A DNA stretch of 16,627 nucleotides from WLNJ01 sp037131165 (GCA_037131165.1 JBAXRO010000042.1:1-16627); one strand, 5' to 3'. Shown: positions 1-6,690, counted from the stretch's first letter. Notes: generated by a model not told the origin, from the sequence alone. Numbers and translations: made by a program.

Positions 1-1204
1 CGAAGATCAGTCCGAACCCGACACCGAGGATCACCAGTGCGGGCATCACGCCGGTCAGGTAAGTGGATGTCTCGTCCAGCTGCGCGAGGTAGGCCATGCC
101 GACGACCCCGAACAGCATTCCGGCGGTCACCAGCGGGCGAGGGCCGACCTTGGGAAGGAGCCTCGTCTGGGCGATGATCGACGAGCTGACGATCGAGATC
201 GGCATCACGATGAAGGCGAAGCCGGTCCTCACCGGGCTGAACCCGAGGTTCTGTTGCATGAAGTAGGTCAGGAACAGGAAGACGCCGAAGATCCCGAGTC
301 CGGCCATCAGGATCGTCAGGTACGAGCCGCCACGGTTGCGGTCCATCACGACCCTGGGCGGCAGCAGCGGGTTGCTCGCCCGGCTGAGCCAGATCGCGAA
401 GGCCGCCAGCAGGAGCACGGCTGCTCCGAGAACGACGAGAGTTGCGGTCGCAGTCCAGCCGTCGCTCTCGGCCTTCGAGAAGCCGTAGACGATGCACAAG
501 AGGCCGCCCGATCCGAGGATGGTGCCGGGGATGTCGAGCTTGACGTCCGCTGCCGAGGCGACGTTGTGGATCAGTCCGAGCGCGATGAAGGCGGCTGGCA
601 GAGCGAACGCGAGGTTCACGTAGAGGCACCAGCGCCACGAGAGGTACTCGGTCAGGATTCCACCGAGGAGCAGGCCGATCGCGGCGCCGCCGCCGCTGAT
701 CGCCCCGAAGATCGCGAATGCCTTGCCGCGCTCCTCCATGTCGGTGAAGGTCGTCGTCAGGATCGAGAGTGCGGCCGGTGCGAGGATCGCCCCGAATGCG
801 CCCTGGAGGGCGCGTGCCCCGACCAGGACCTCAAAGCTTTGGGCGCTGCCTCCGATCGCCGATGCGATCGAGAAGCCGACGAGGCCGGCGATGAAGGTCC
901 ACTTCCTCCCGAACAGGTCCGAGAGCCGGCCTCCGAGCAGCAGCAGGCCGCCGAAGGCGAGGGCGTAGGCGGTTACGACCCACTGCCTCGAAGCGTCCGA
1001 GAAGCCGAGGTCGGCTTGGGCCGAGGGCAGGGCGATGTTGACGATCGTGGCATCGAGGACGACCATCAGCTGGGCGATGCCGATCACCCCCAGGATCAGC
1101 CAGCGGCGGGCGTGGTGGGGGTTGTCGTCGGGGACTTGCTCTTGGGAGAGCTCTTCCGGGTCGACGTCGGGTTCTGTGTAGGCGGCTTCAGTGGGGGAGG
1201 GCAT
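1..1204 (-). CDS. DHA2-family MFS drug/proton antiporter (EmrB/QacA type), 3' end outside window
   Basis: Translating the minus strand from the ATG at 1204 gives 401 residues before the left edge, with no stop. After a hydrophilic acidic tail of about 33 residues, membrane helices follow one another. Helix 1 carries the DHA2 motif LDATIVNIALP. The loop between helices 2 and 3 is MFS motif A (GGRLSDLFGRK), and helix 5 has a glycine-rich motif C-like stretch ending in LLLGGILTEYLSWRW. These are the marks of 14-helix proton-driven exporters of drugs and lipophilic cations. A full-length protein would be about 480-550 residues, so the last helices lie outside. There is no Shine-Dalgarno. A TAAGCT box lies six bases before the ATG, suggesting a leaderless transcript. 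The gene diverges from the small zinc-type protein at 1276. The substrate cannot be told from sequence. Confidence 0.93.
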   Translation of the reverse strand, partial: MPSPTEAAYTEPDVDPEELSQEQVPDDNPHHARRWLILGVIGIAQLMVVLDATIVNIALPSAQADLGFSDASRQWVVTAYALAFGGLLLLGGRLSDLFGRKWTFIAGLVGFSIASAIGGSAQSFEVLVGARALQGAFGAILAPAALSILTTTFTDMEERGKAFAIFGAISGGGAAIGLLLGGILTEYLSWRWCLYVNLAFALPAAFIALGLIHNVASAADVKLDIPGTILGSGGLLCIVYGFSKAESDGWTATATLVVLGAAVLLLAAFAIWLSRASNPLLPPRVVMDRNRGGSYLTILMAGLGIFGVFLFLTYFMQQNLGFSPVRTGFAFIVMPISIVSSSIIAQTRLLPKVGPRPLVTAGMLFGVVGMAYLAQLDETSTYLTGVMPALVILGVGFGLIF

Positions 1205-1210
1205 CGGCGG

Positions 1211-1216
1211 AGCTTA
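1211..1216 (-). promoter_or_regulatory. Candidate -10 box of a leaderless promoter for the MFS exporter
   Basis: On the minus strand the hexamer TAAGCT fits the actinobacterial TANNNT -10 pattern. It ends six bases before the ATG at 1204, which would place the transcription start at or next to the start codon. No purine-rich ribosome binding site is present. No convincing -35 is visible. Confidence 0.35.
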
Positions 1217-1261
1217 TCTGCGGTTAGCGACAGCGGCTGTGGCCGCCGTCACTCGGGGCGT

Positions 1262-1267
1262 TAGTGT
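1262..1267 (+). promoter_or_regulatory. Candidate -10 box for the small zinc-type protein gene
   Basis: TAGTGT fits TANNNT and lies eight bases before the ATG at 1276, which has no Shine-Dalgarno. Together with the box at 1211-1216 it would make a compact divergent promoter pair inside a 71-base gap. This is inferred from spacing only. Confidence 0.3.
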
Positions 1268-1275
1268 GACCGGCG

Positions 1276-1521
1276 ATGGGACGGGGAAAGGCACGCAGGG
1301 GAGGCAAGCGGGGGACGGATCCCCACGCCGCCGAGCGCAGGCAGGCGTGGGAGGAGCGCCGGCAGATGCGTTGCGAGGAAAAGTCCGCCTACCCGACCGA
1401 GGCCGAGGCCCGCCGGGCGGCCGGTTGGGTCAAGGCACAGAACCCCGGCTCTCACCAGATGCGCGTCTACCACTGCGACAGCTGCGGCAACTGGCACCTG
1501 ACCAACCGCGGCGTCCGCTGA
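1276..1521 (+). CDS. Small basic protein with a C/CxxC/H putative zinc-binding site
   Basis: 81 residues. The first 30 are very basic (MGRGKARRGGKRG) and likely disordered or nucleic-acid binding. The rest holds Cys33, then Cys67 and Cys70 in YHCDSCGNWHLT, with His74 close behind, a plausible C3H zinc site. The WHLT ending after a CxxCG knuckle is a pattern I associate with small uncharacterised zinc-ribbon-like proteins of actinobacteria and phages; no function is established. The first ATG lacks a Shine-Dalgarno but has a TANNNT box upstream. An alternative start is the ATG at 1366 (51 residues, keeping all four putative ligands), which has GGAGG eleven bases upstream. It converges with the slipin gene, separated by a strong hairpin. 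Confidence 0.7.
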   Translation: MGRGKARRGGKRGTDPHAAERRQAWEERRQMRCEEKSAYPTEAEARRAAGWVKAQNPGSHQMRVYHCDSCGNWHLTNRGVR

Positions 1522-1628
1522 GGCCGGATCAGACCCGCCGCAGCGGGCGGCTCGGAGCGCGGGCCTGGCCAATCGGTCGGTCTCCCTCCGCCAGTCTCGG
1601 CACCGCTGAGGTCACCGGTCGAGGTGGT

Positions 1629-1650
1629 CGGGGCCTGCGGTCAGGCCCCG
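1629..1650 (-). terminator. Perfect 9-bp hairpin spanning the stop codon of the slipin gene
   Basis: CGGGGCCTG (1629-1637), loop CGGT, then CAGGCCCCG (1642-1650). The slipin stop codon (1641-1643) lies in the loop and stem. It stands between two convergent genes and could end transcription from either side. There is no T-tract, as is common for intrinsic terminators in high-GC actinobacteria. Confidence 0.55.
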
Positions 1651-2492
1651 TCTGCCCCGACAGTGCTGGTCGGGGACCCGTTCTCCCGACGGCGGGCGAG
1701 CGCCTCGGCCGCACTTGATCTGGCACCGCGTTCCTCGCGCCCGAGGAAGCTGCCCAGCTCCTCGATCGTGCTCATCAGCGGTGCCGGGAAGACCACGGTC
1801 GTGTTCTTGTCCACCCCGAGCTCGACGAGTGTCTGGAGGTTGCGCAGCTGGAGCGCCAGCGGGTGCTTCATCATCACGTCCGAGGCCTCGGCGAGCTGGC
1901 CCGCGGCCAAAGCCTCGCCTTCGGCGGCGATGATCTTGGCGCGCTTCTCGCGCTCGGCCTCGGCCTGCCTCGCCATCGCCCGCTTCATCGTGTCGGGGAG
2001 CTGGATGTCCCTCAGCTCGACGATCGTCACTGCAACGCCCCAAGGCTCGGTCTGGACGTCGAGGATCGAACGGAGGTCCTCATTGATCTTCTCGACCTCC
2101 GAGAGCGATTCGTCGAGGGTGTGGCGGCCGATCACGGCGCGCAGTGTCGTCTGGGCGATCTGGTTGATCGCGATCGCGACGTTCTCGATCGCGATCACGG
2201 ACTGGACGGCGTCGACCACCCGGTAGTAGGCGACCGCAGCGATGTCAACGGAGACGTTGTCCTTGGTGATGATCCCCTGACCTTGGATCGGCATTGTCAC
2301 GATCCGCATTGAGACGCGCTTCGTCATCTCGATGAAGGGGATGATCAGGACGAGGCCGGGGCCGTGCGCGCCGCCACGCAGCTTGCCGAGCCGGAACACG
2401 ATCAACCGCTCGTACTCCTTGACGACCCGGATCGAGAGCGCCAGCAGGACGACGACCAGTACGAGGACGCCGATCAGAACCCATGTGGTCAC
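1641..2492 (-). CDS. Slipin / stomatin-like SPFH (band 7) membrane protein
   Basis: 283 residues from a GTG start preceded by a perfect AAGGAGG six bases upstream (2499-2505). An N-terminal hydrophobic anchor (about residues 4-22) leads into the slipin core: VVKEYERLIVFRLGKL, then GPGLVLIIPFIE, then ITKDNVSVDIAAVAYYRVVD. A charged helical stretch with AEAEREKRAKIIAAEGEA follows, the typical stomatin coiled coil. SPFH proteins form large membrane-bound rings or microdomain scaffolds and often control membrane proteases. Bacterial slipins are usually partnered with an NfeD protein, but none lies next to it here. The C-terminal 40 residues are hydrophilic and lineage-specific. It follows the nuclease gene by 74 bases on the same strand. 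Confidence 0.93.
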   Translation of the reverse strand: MTTWVLIGVLVLVVVLLALSIRVVKEYERLIVFRLGKLRGGAHGPGLVLIIPFIEMTKRVSMRIVTMPIQGQGIITKDNVSVDIAAVAYYRVVDAVQSVIAIENVAIAINQIAQTTLRAVIGRHTLDESLSEVEKINEDLRSILDVQTEPWGVAVTIVELRDIQLPDTMKRAMARQAEAEREKRAKIIAAEGEALAAGQLAEASDVMMKHPLALQLRNLQTLVELGVDKNTTVVFPAPLMSTIEELGSFLGREERGARSSAAEALARRRENGSPTSTVGADGA

Positions 2493-2566
2493 GCGCTGCC
2501 TCCTTGGTTGGCATTCGGGTCCGCTTGAACCAAGCTAGCGGTGCTTCGAACGGGCGGGGAAGCGCT

Positions 2567-3331
2567 TCAGCGAACCTCGGCCTGGCCGGCTTCGCACAGG
2601 TCGAGGTAGTCGCACCAGCCGCACAGCCGTGTCGGCGAGGGCGTGAAATCGGTCGTCGAGTCGATCAGGTCCACGAGGCGGGTCAGCTCGGCCTCGACCG
2701 CGTCGAGTTCGCTCGGTTCCCAGACGCGCTCGGTCTCGGCCTCGAGGAAGACGAAGCGGACCTCCCTCACGGCGGTCTTGAGGCTCTCCTGGACCGCGAG
2801 AGCGTAGACCTGCGCTTGGATCTGGTCACCGAGGCCGTCCTCGTCGATCCGGCACTTGCCGGTCTTGTAGTCGATCACGATCACCCCGGTTCCGTCGGGA
2901 TGGTCGTCGACGCGGTCGATCCTCCCGAACAGTTGCCGCTCGCCCGGGATCATCACTTGGGCCCAATCCTCGATCGCCCTCGGGACGACGGACTTGAAGT
3001 CGCTCGTCTCCGAGACCCGCTCCAGCAGGGCGAGGCCCTTCATTCCCCACTGGCGTTCGTCCTCGCGGTCGGTGAACGCGCCGAGGCGCTCCGGGTCGGC
3101 GCGCCAGGCATCGCGGAAGGCGTCAGCGAGCTTCTCGTACGACCGCTGCTCGGGAGGCATCGCGTAGAGCGAATCGAGTGCTCCGTGGACCGCGTTGCCG
3201 AACACGAAGTGAGGCGACGGCTTGCGCTCGATCGGGACTCGTTCGACGTGCTGGAACCAGTACTTCTTCGGGCACTCGACGAAGGTGTTCAGCTGCGAAG
3301 GGCTGAACCTCTTTTCCCTCGGGACCCTCAC
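2567..3331 (-). CDS. RecB/Cas4-like PD-(D/E)XK exonuclease with Fe-S cluster cysteines
   Basis: 254 residues from GTG with AAGG nine bases upstream. It opens with FSPSQLNTFVECPKKYWF, the motif in which Cys20 supplies the first Fe-S ligand. GNAVHGALD follows (His49, start of the nuclease fold), then GRIDRVD (Asp139), DYKTGK (Asp154, Lys156), a QxxxY element (Gln172-Tyr176), and finally Cys237, Cys240 and Cys246 (CX2CX5C). This is the complete catalytic and 4Fe-4S set of the AddB/Cas4/RecB-nuclease group (PDDEXK_1). There is no helicase domain and no CRISPR locus in the window, so it is a stand-alone nuclease of this group, probably acting in DNA end processing or repair. It lies 98 bases downstream of the AAA+ ATPase gene. 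Confidence 0.92.
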   Translation of the reverse strand: MRVPREKRFSPSQLNTFVECPKKYWFQHVERVPIERKPSPHFVFGNAVHGALDSLYAMPPEQRSYEKLADAFRDAWRADPERLGAFTDREDERQWGMKGLALLERVSETSDFKSVVPRAIEDWAQVMIPGERQLFGRIDRVDDHPDGTGVIVIDYKTGKCRIDEDGLGDQIQAQVYALAVQESLKTAVREVRFVFLEAETERVWEPSELDAVEAELTRLVDLIDSTTDFTPSPTRLCGWCDYLDLCEAGQAEVR

Positions 3332-3429
3332 GCTTCGAGACCTTACGCCCTGACCGGCTGCTCGGCGGCGCCGGCCGGGCGATCACGGCGGTCGACGGCA
3401 TTCCGCCGGCTCGACTGTGAGATGGCCAT

Positions 3430-4662
3430 CTAGGCGGCGAAGCCGAACCCGGTCTGGTTGTCGGCGACCGGTCGCTCCCCTCGCTTCCACGCGTACAGCT
3501 CGGCAACGGTCATCCGCTGCGCGCGGGGCAGCTCGTCGACCTCGTTGCGCTCGCACCAGGTTGCGATTTCGTCCGGTCCCAGCGGCAGGAAGTCGATCTC
3601 CATGTGGCAGCGCCCGGGGCGGCTTACCGCCGGGTGCAGGTCGCCGAGGCGCTCGTTGGTCGTGACGACGAGCATCGCGCGGGATGCCGAGCCGATGATC
3701 CCGTCGGTCATGTTCAAGAGGCGGCTGAGCGCCTGGCCGGTCTGGGCGCGGGCCTGGATGCTCATGAACTCGCCGGCGTCCTCGAGCACGATGATCTTCC
3801 AGCGCCTCTCGCTTCGCTGGAGGCGCTTGATCGCAAGTTCGTCACCCGGCTCGGCGTAGTCCATCAGGTCGTCATACGAGCCGCCTCCGCCCATCACCGT
3901 CATCAGGTAGTTGGGGTCGCGGAGGACGTTCTCCGGATCGGTGATCAGGTGCACGTCGGCCCAGGTGCGCCATTCGGCCCCGAGGGCCATCACCGAGTGG
4001 CTCTTGCCCGTCCCGGGATCGCCGTGCAGCAGGATCAGCCTGCCGTTCTCCGGTGGCGGCTCGAACGAGCGAAGGTACTTGAGCCTCGCGAGGGTGCGGT
4101 GCGAGTAGTTGTGGGCGATATCGTCGAGGAGCGGGGCTTCGAGCGTGCGACTGAAATGTCCTGCCCCGCCGTCGCCGACCGACCAGAGGCTCACTCCGAT
4201 CTTCCCGTCCCACCCCGTGGCCTGCTTGCGCTCGGGCAGTCGTTCCCTCAGCACTTCTTCTACTTTGGCCGCGTCCTCCTGGCTTGCGGCGGCGATCCTG
4301 AATGAGAGTGAGGTTCCACGCCTGAATGCCTGAGCGAGCCCGTACGCCGTGCGGAACAGGACCTCGCCACCCTGACCGTCCTCGACCGACATACTGCAGA
4401 CCACCTCGAGGTCGGCGACGTCCCACATCGATTTGCGGCTCTGCCACGAGACGCTGCGCAGGGCCAGGAGTCCCTCCGCCTCGGAGAGGTTCGACATCTT
4501 TGAATCGACATAGTTGCCCCAGGTGTACTGGTGGACGTAGCTGACCCCTGTAACCGTGCTCCCCGGCAGGCGACCGTTCGGGCCATCCGACCGGTCGGGT
4601 CGGGCGGCCTGCTGTCCGCCGTTCGCGGCTTCGCTTTCGTCGCTGCTCGGGATCTGTGCCAT
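3430..4662 (-). CDS. AAA+ ATPase with a long N-terminal domain (DUF5925-like)
   Basis: 410 residues from the ATG at 4662. Residues 1-35 are low-complexity. Residues 36-200 form a domain I do not recognise with certainty; it resembles the DUF5925 region seen with AAA domains in actinobacteria. The ATPase follows: Walker A GDPGTGKS (214-221), a Walker B-like strand IIVLED (290-295) with the acidic pair in the order E-D, sensor-1 region VVTTNE (332-337), and HPAVSRPGRC (343-352) with candidate arginine fingers. The core resembles AAA proteins of the proteasome/FtsH/BCS1 type. The same frame is open to a TTG at 4716, adding 18 residues, but neither start has a good ribosome site. The gene heads a minus-strand run with the Fe-S nuclease and slipin. 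Its role is unknown. Confidence 0.85.
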   Translation of the reverse strand: MAQIPSSDESEAANGGQQAARPDRSDGPNGRLPGSTVTGVSYVHQYTWGNYVDSKMSNLSEAEGLLALRSVSWQSRKSMWDVADLEVVCSMSVEDGQGGEVLFRTAYGLAQAFRRGTSLSFRIAAASQEDAAKVEEVLRERLPERKQATGWDGKIGVSLWSVGDGGAGHFSRTLEAPLLDDIAHNYSHRTLARLKYLRSFEPPPENGRLILLHGDPGTGKSHSVMALGAEWRTWADVHLITDPENVLRDPNYLMTVMGGGGSYDDLMDYAEPGDELAIKRLQRSERRWKIIVLEDAGEFMSIQARAQTGQALSRLLNMTDGIIGSASRAMLVVTTNERLGDLHPAVSRPGRCHMEIDFLPLGPDEIATWCERNEVDELPRAQRMTVAELYAWKRGERPVADNQTGFGFAA

Positions 4663-4719
4663 GGGGAACCCGGTCGTCGGCGGAGAGCCGGTTCTGACAC
4701 GTTCCGTGGCTGCCAATCA

Positions 4720-4747
4720 GGACGACCCCGCCGAAGCGGGGTCCTCC
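4720..4747 (-). other. Perfect 8-bp hairpin with a C(UUCG)G loop upstream of the AAA+ gene
   Basis: Read on the minus strand: GACCCCGC, TTCG, GCGGGGTC (4743-4724). The stem extends by three more pairs beyond one C/C mismatch. cUUCGg is the exceptionally stable tetraloop in RNA. It lies 60 bases upstream of the ATG at 4662, in the divergent gap with the amidase gene. It could be a structured leader of the AAA+ mRNA, an attenuator, or a terminator; no T-tract follows on the minus strand. Confidence 0.5.
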
Positions 4748-4928
4748 GTTCACTTTGGGGCGAAGGCGCCCGGCCCGAAGGGCAAGTGGTGAAGAGTGGC
4801 CCTCTCACCAGCTGACAAGCGGCGCGTTGCGGCCCGGATCACTCCGGAATCCGGGTGGTCGGACCGACCGACGGGACTTCGCCTGCGCACCGGCAGCGAA
4901 GGGCCGACCAGCCGCTAGCGTGCTCAGG

Positions 4929-5606
4929 ATGCTCCCGCTGCTGGCAACCTTGGCCGCCTCGATCGCTGCTGTGCCCGCCGCGACCGGCACCGAGGCAGTT
5001 ACCCGAATGGTGGCACCCCGGGCTGCGGCGGTCCAAGCGCCGCCGATCGTCAAGCGATGGGTTCCCTACGGGCTCGGCAGGCGCCGGCAGATGGCCGCTT
5101 ATTCGCAACGCCACTACGGGCAGCGGACCCACAGGCTCGAACCGAAGGTGATCGTCGAGCACTTCACCCAAACGAACACGACCGGTTCGGCCTGGCGGAC
5201 ATTCGCCGCCAACTCTCCGGACGTCGAGTTCCACGAGCTTCCCGGGGTCTGCGCCCACTTCCTGATCGAGAGGAGCGGTCGGATTCTCTCCACGGCACCG
5301 ATCGGTTGGAGGTGCCGGCACACGGTGGGCCTCAACCATCGGGCCATCGGGATAGAGCACGTCGGCATGAGCGATTCCCAAGTGATGGGCAACCGCCGCC
5401 AGCTCGCCGCTTCGCTGAAGCTCACCGCGTGGCTGCGATGTCGTTACGGGATCGCCAACAGGGACGTGATCGGCCACAACGAAAGTCTCTCCTCCCGCTG
5501 GTACCACGAGCGGGTCAAGGCGTTCAGGGGCCGCACCCATGACGACATGAAGCCTGCCACGATGCGCAGGTACAGGCAGCTCGTGGCGCGGACAAAGTGC
5601 TCCTGA
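4929..5606 (+). CDS. Secreted N-acetylmuramoyl-L-alanine amidase (Amidase_2/PGRP fold)
   Basis: 225 residues from the ATG at 4929, chosen because a signal peptide starts there (MLPLLATLAASIAAVPAATG); the open frame upstream to 4755 encodes no plausible domain. The Amidase_2 domain spans about residues 70-215. It shows IVEHFT (His78, first zinc ligand), CRHTVGLNHRAIGIEHVG with the conserved N-x-x-x-I-G-I-E pattern, and IGHNESLSSRWYHE (His183, second ligand). RTHDD (203-206) supplies the third ligand, probably an aspartate. Such enzymes cut the lactyl-L-alanine amide bond of peptidoglycan and act outside the membrane. Four cysteines (108, 129, 171 and 224) could form disulfides in the exported protein. 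It diverges from the AAA+ gene and precedes the dehalogenase on the same strand. Confidence 0.9.
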   Translation: MLPLLATLAASIAAVPAATGTEAVTRMVAPRAAAVQAPPIVKRWVPYGLGRRRQMAAYSQRHYGQRTHRLEPKVIVEHFTQTNTTGSAWRTFAANSPDVEFHELPGVCAHFLIERSGRILSTAPIGWRCRHTVGLNHRAIGIEHVGMSDSQVMGNRRQLAASLKLTAWLRCRYGIANRDVIGHNESLSSRWYHERVKAFRGRTHDDMKPATMRRYRQLVARTKCS

Positions 5607-5633
5607 CGGCCACCGATGGCGATGGCGTAACAT
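5603..5633 (+). promoter_or_regulatory. Candidate promoter for the dehalogenase gene
   Basis: CTGACG (5603-5608) and TAACAT (5628-5633) resemble -35 and -10 boxes, with a 19-base spacer that is longer than ideal. The -35 overlaps the amidase stop codon. Transcription would start near 5640, just before the palindrome at 5644. Weak consensus match. Confidence 0.25.
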
Positions 5634-5643
5634 CGTGTCGCAA

Positions 5644-5659
5644 CCAGCCGGCCGGCTGG
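5644..5659. promoter_or_regulatory. Perfect 16-bp palindrome between amidase and dehalogenase genes
   Basis: CCAGCCGGCCGGCTGG is its own reverse complement. It lies 27 bases before the dehalogenase ATG and just after the proposed promoter, the usual place for a repressor operator. It could instead form a short hairpin (6-bp stem, GGCC loop) ending amidase transcripts. No regulator gene is adjacent. Confidence 0.4.
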
Positions 5660-5686
5660 CGGTGAAACCCGAGGAGGAGGAGTGGC

Positions 5687-6589
5687 ATGGAGGTTTTCCG
5701 AACACCTGACGAGCGGTTCGAAGGGCTCCCCGGGTACCCGTTCGACCCCAACTACGTAGAGGTGTCGGTCTCGGGACTCGACTACCGCCTGCACCATCTC
5801 GACGAAGGGGACGGGCCGGTCGTCCTTTGCTTCCACGGGCAGCCTGCGTGGTCCTACCTCTACCGGAAGATGGTCAGCGAGCTCGTTGCCACCGGCCACA
5901 GGGTCGTCTGCCCCGATCTCGTTGGGATGGGCCGCAGCGACAAGCCGCTCGACCAGGAGTGGTACTCGTACTCGACTCACTCAGAGAGCCTGGCCGCCCA
6001 CCTCGCGGCGATCGACGGGCTCGAGGACGTGACGGCCGTAGTCCACGACTGGGGTGGCCTCTTGGGACTGAAGTGGGTCGCCGATCACATGGACCAGGTA
6101 GGGCGTCTCGTCGTGATGAACACGAGCCTTTCGATCGCGAAAGCGTCGGAGCCGTTCATGGCCTGGCGCAACTTTGTCTCCAGCACTCCCGACCTGCCGG
6201 TCGGGAAGATCCTGCAGGCAGCAACCGTCAACGAGCTTTCGGACGAGGTCGTCGCCGGTTACGACGCCCCGTTCCCCACGCCGGAGAGCAAGGCGGCCGC
6301 CCAGCGGTTCCCGCTGCTGGTCCCGCTCGAGCCGACCGACCCGGGTGCTGCCGAGATGGCGGCTGCGCGCGAAACGCTCCGCGGCTTCACGGGGCCGAGC
6401 CTTGTCGCCTTCAGCGACCGCGATCCGATGTTCCCGTTCCCCAGGGCGGCTGAATACTTCACCGAGACCCTGCCAACAGCCGGGGAGCCGGTCTGCATCA
6501 CGGGCGGCCATCACTTTCTCCAAGAGGACCAGCCCCACCAAATCGTCGAGGCGATGTTCGCCGCCTTCGGCAAGCCGATCGGCAGCTGA
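5687..6589 (+). CDS. Haloalkane dehalogenase, subfamily HLD-I (DhlA-like)
   Basis: 300 residues with a strong ribosome site (GAGGAGGAG). It is an alpha/beta hydrolase with HGQPAWSYLYR (oxyanion hole, 50-60), nucleophile Asp121 in VHDWGG with halide-binding Trp122, acid Asp246 in FSDRDPMFP after strand 7, and base His276 in GGHHFLQED. The acid position and a cap-domain tryptophan (Trp160 in MAWRNF), matching the second halide-stabilising Trp of DhlA, place it in HLD-I. The enzyme hydrolyses carbon-halogen bonds of alkyl halides to alcohol plus halide, in the cytoplasm. There is no signal peptide. No haloacid dehalogenase or alcohol oxidation gene lies nearby, so its natural substrate is open. 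A close alpha/beta hydrolase without dehalogenase activity is unlikely, given both tryptophans. Confidence 0.92.
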   Translation: MEVFRTPDERFEGLPGYPFDPNYVEVSVSGLDYRLHHLDEGDGPVVLCFHGQPAWSYLYRKMVSELVATGHRVVCPDLVGMGRSDKPLDQEWYSYSTHSESLAAHLAAIDGLEDVTAVVHDWGGLLGLKWVADHMDQVGRLVVMNTSLSIAKASEPFMAWRNFVSSTPDLPVGKILQAATVNELSDEVVAGYDAPFPTPESKAAAQRFPLLVPLEPTDPGAAEMAAARETLRGFTGPSLVAFSDRDPMFPFPRAAEYFTETLPTAGEPVCITGGHHFLQEDQPHQIVEAMFAAFGKPIGS

Positions 6590-6603
6590 CCCAGACTCGG
6601 ACA

Positions 6604-6642
6604 GCTCGGAGCGCAGGACAGGCCTGCCCGTCTCCTCCGAGC
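6604..6642. terminator. Nested inverted repeat between convergent dehalogenase and glnK genes
   Basis: Outer arms GCTCGGAG (6604-6611) and CTCCGAGC (6635-6642) pair perfectly. Inside them GCAGG (6613-6617) pairs with CCTGC (6623-6627) around the loop ACAGG. It sits 14 bases after the dehalogenase stop and 49 bases from the end of glnK, as expected for a shared terminator. No T-tract. Confidence 0.5.
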
Positions 6643-6690
6643 GGTCAGGAGAGATTCATCCCCCGGCGCTGCGAGCCTGCGTGCGGTTGC

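Noticed and set aside
254..1264. Long plus-strand open frame opposite the MFS gene
   Set aside because: Its translation is Glu/Asp/Arg/Gly-rich with no domain, and it lies antisense to a clear transporter. It is a by-product of GC-rich third positions.
2567..3331. CRISPR-associated Cas4 as the identity of the nuclease
   Set aside because: The cysteine and PD-(D/E)XK pattern fits, but no repeats, spacers or other cas genes are visible. RecB/AddB-like stand-alone nucleases share the same motif set.
4755..4928. Upstream extension of the amidase
   Set aside because: The 58 extra residues are basic and low-complexity and would bury the signal peptide that begins at 4929.
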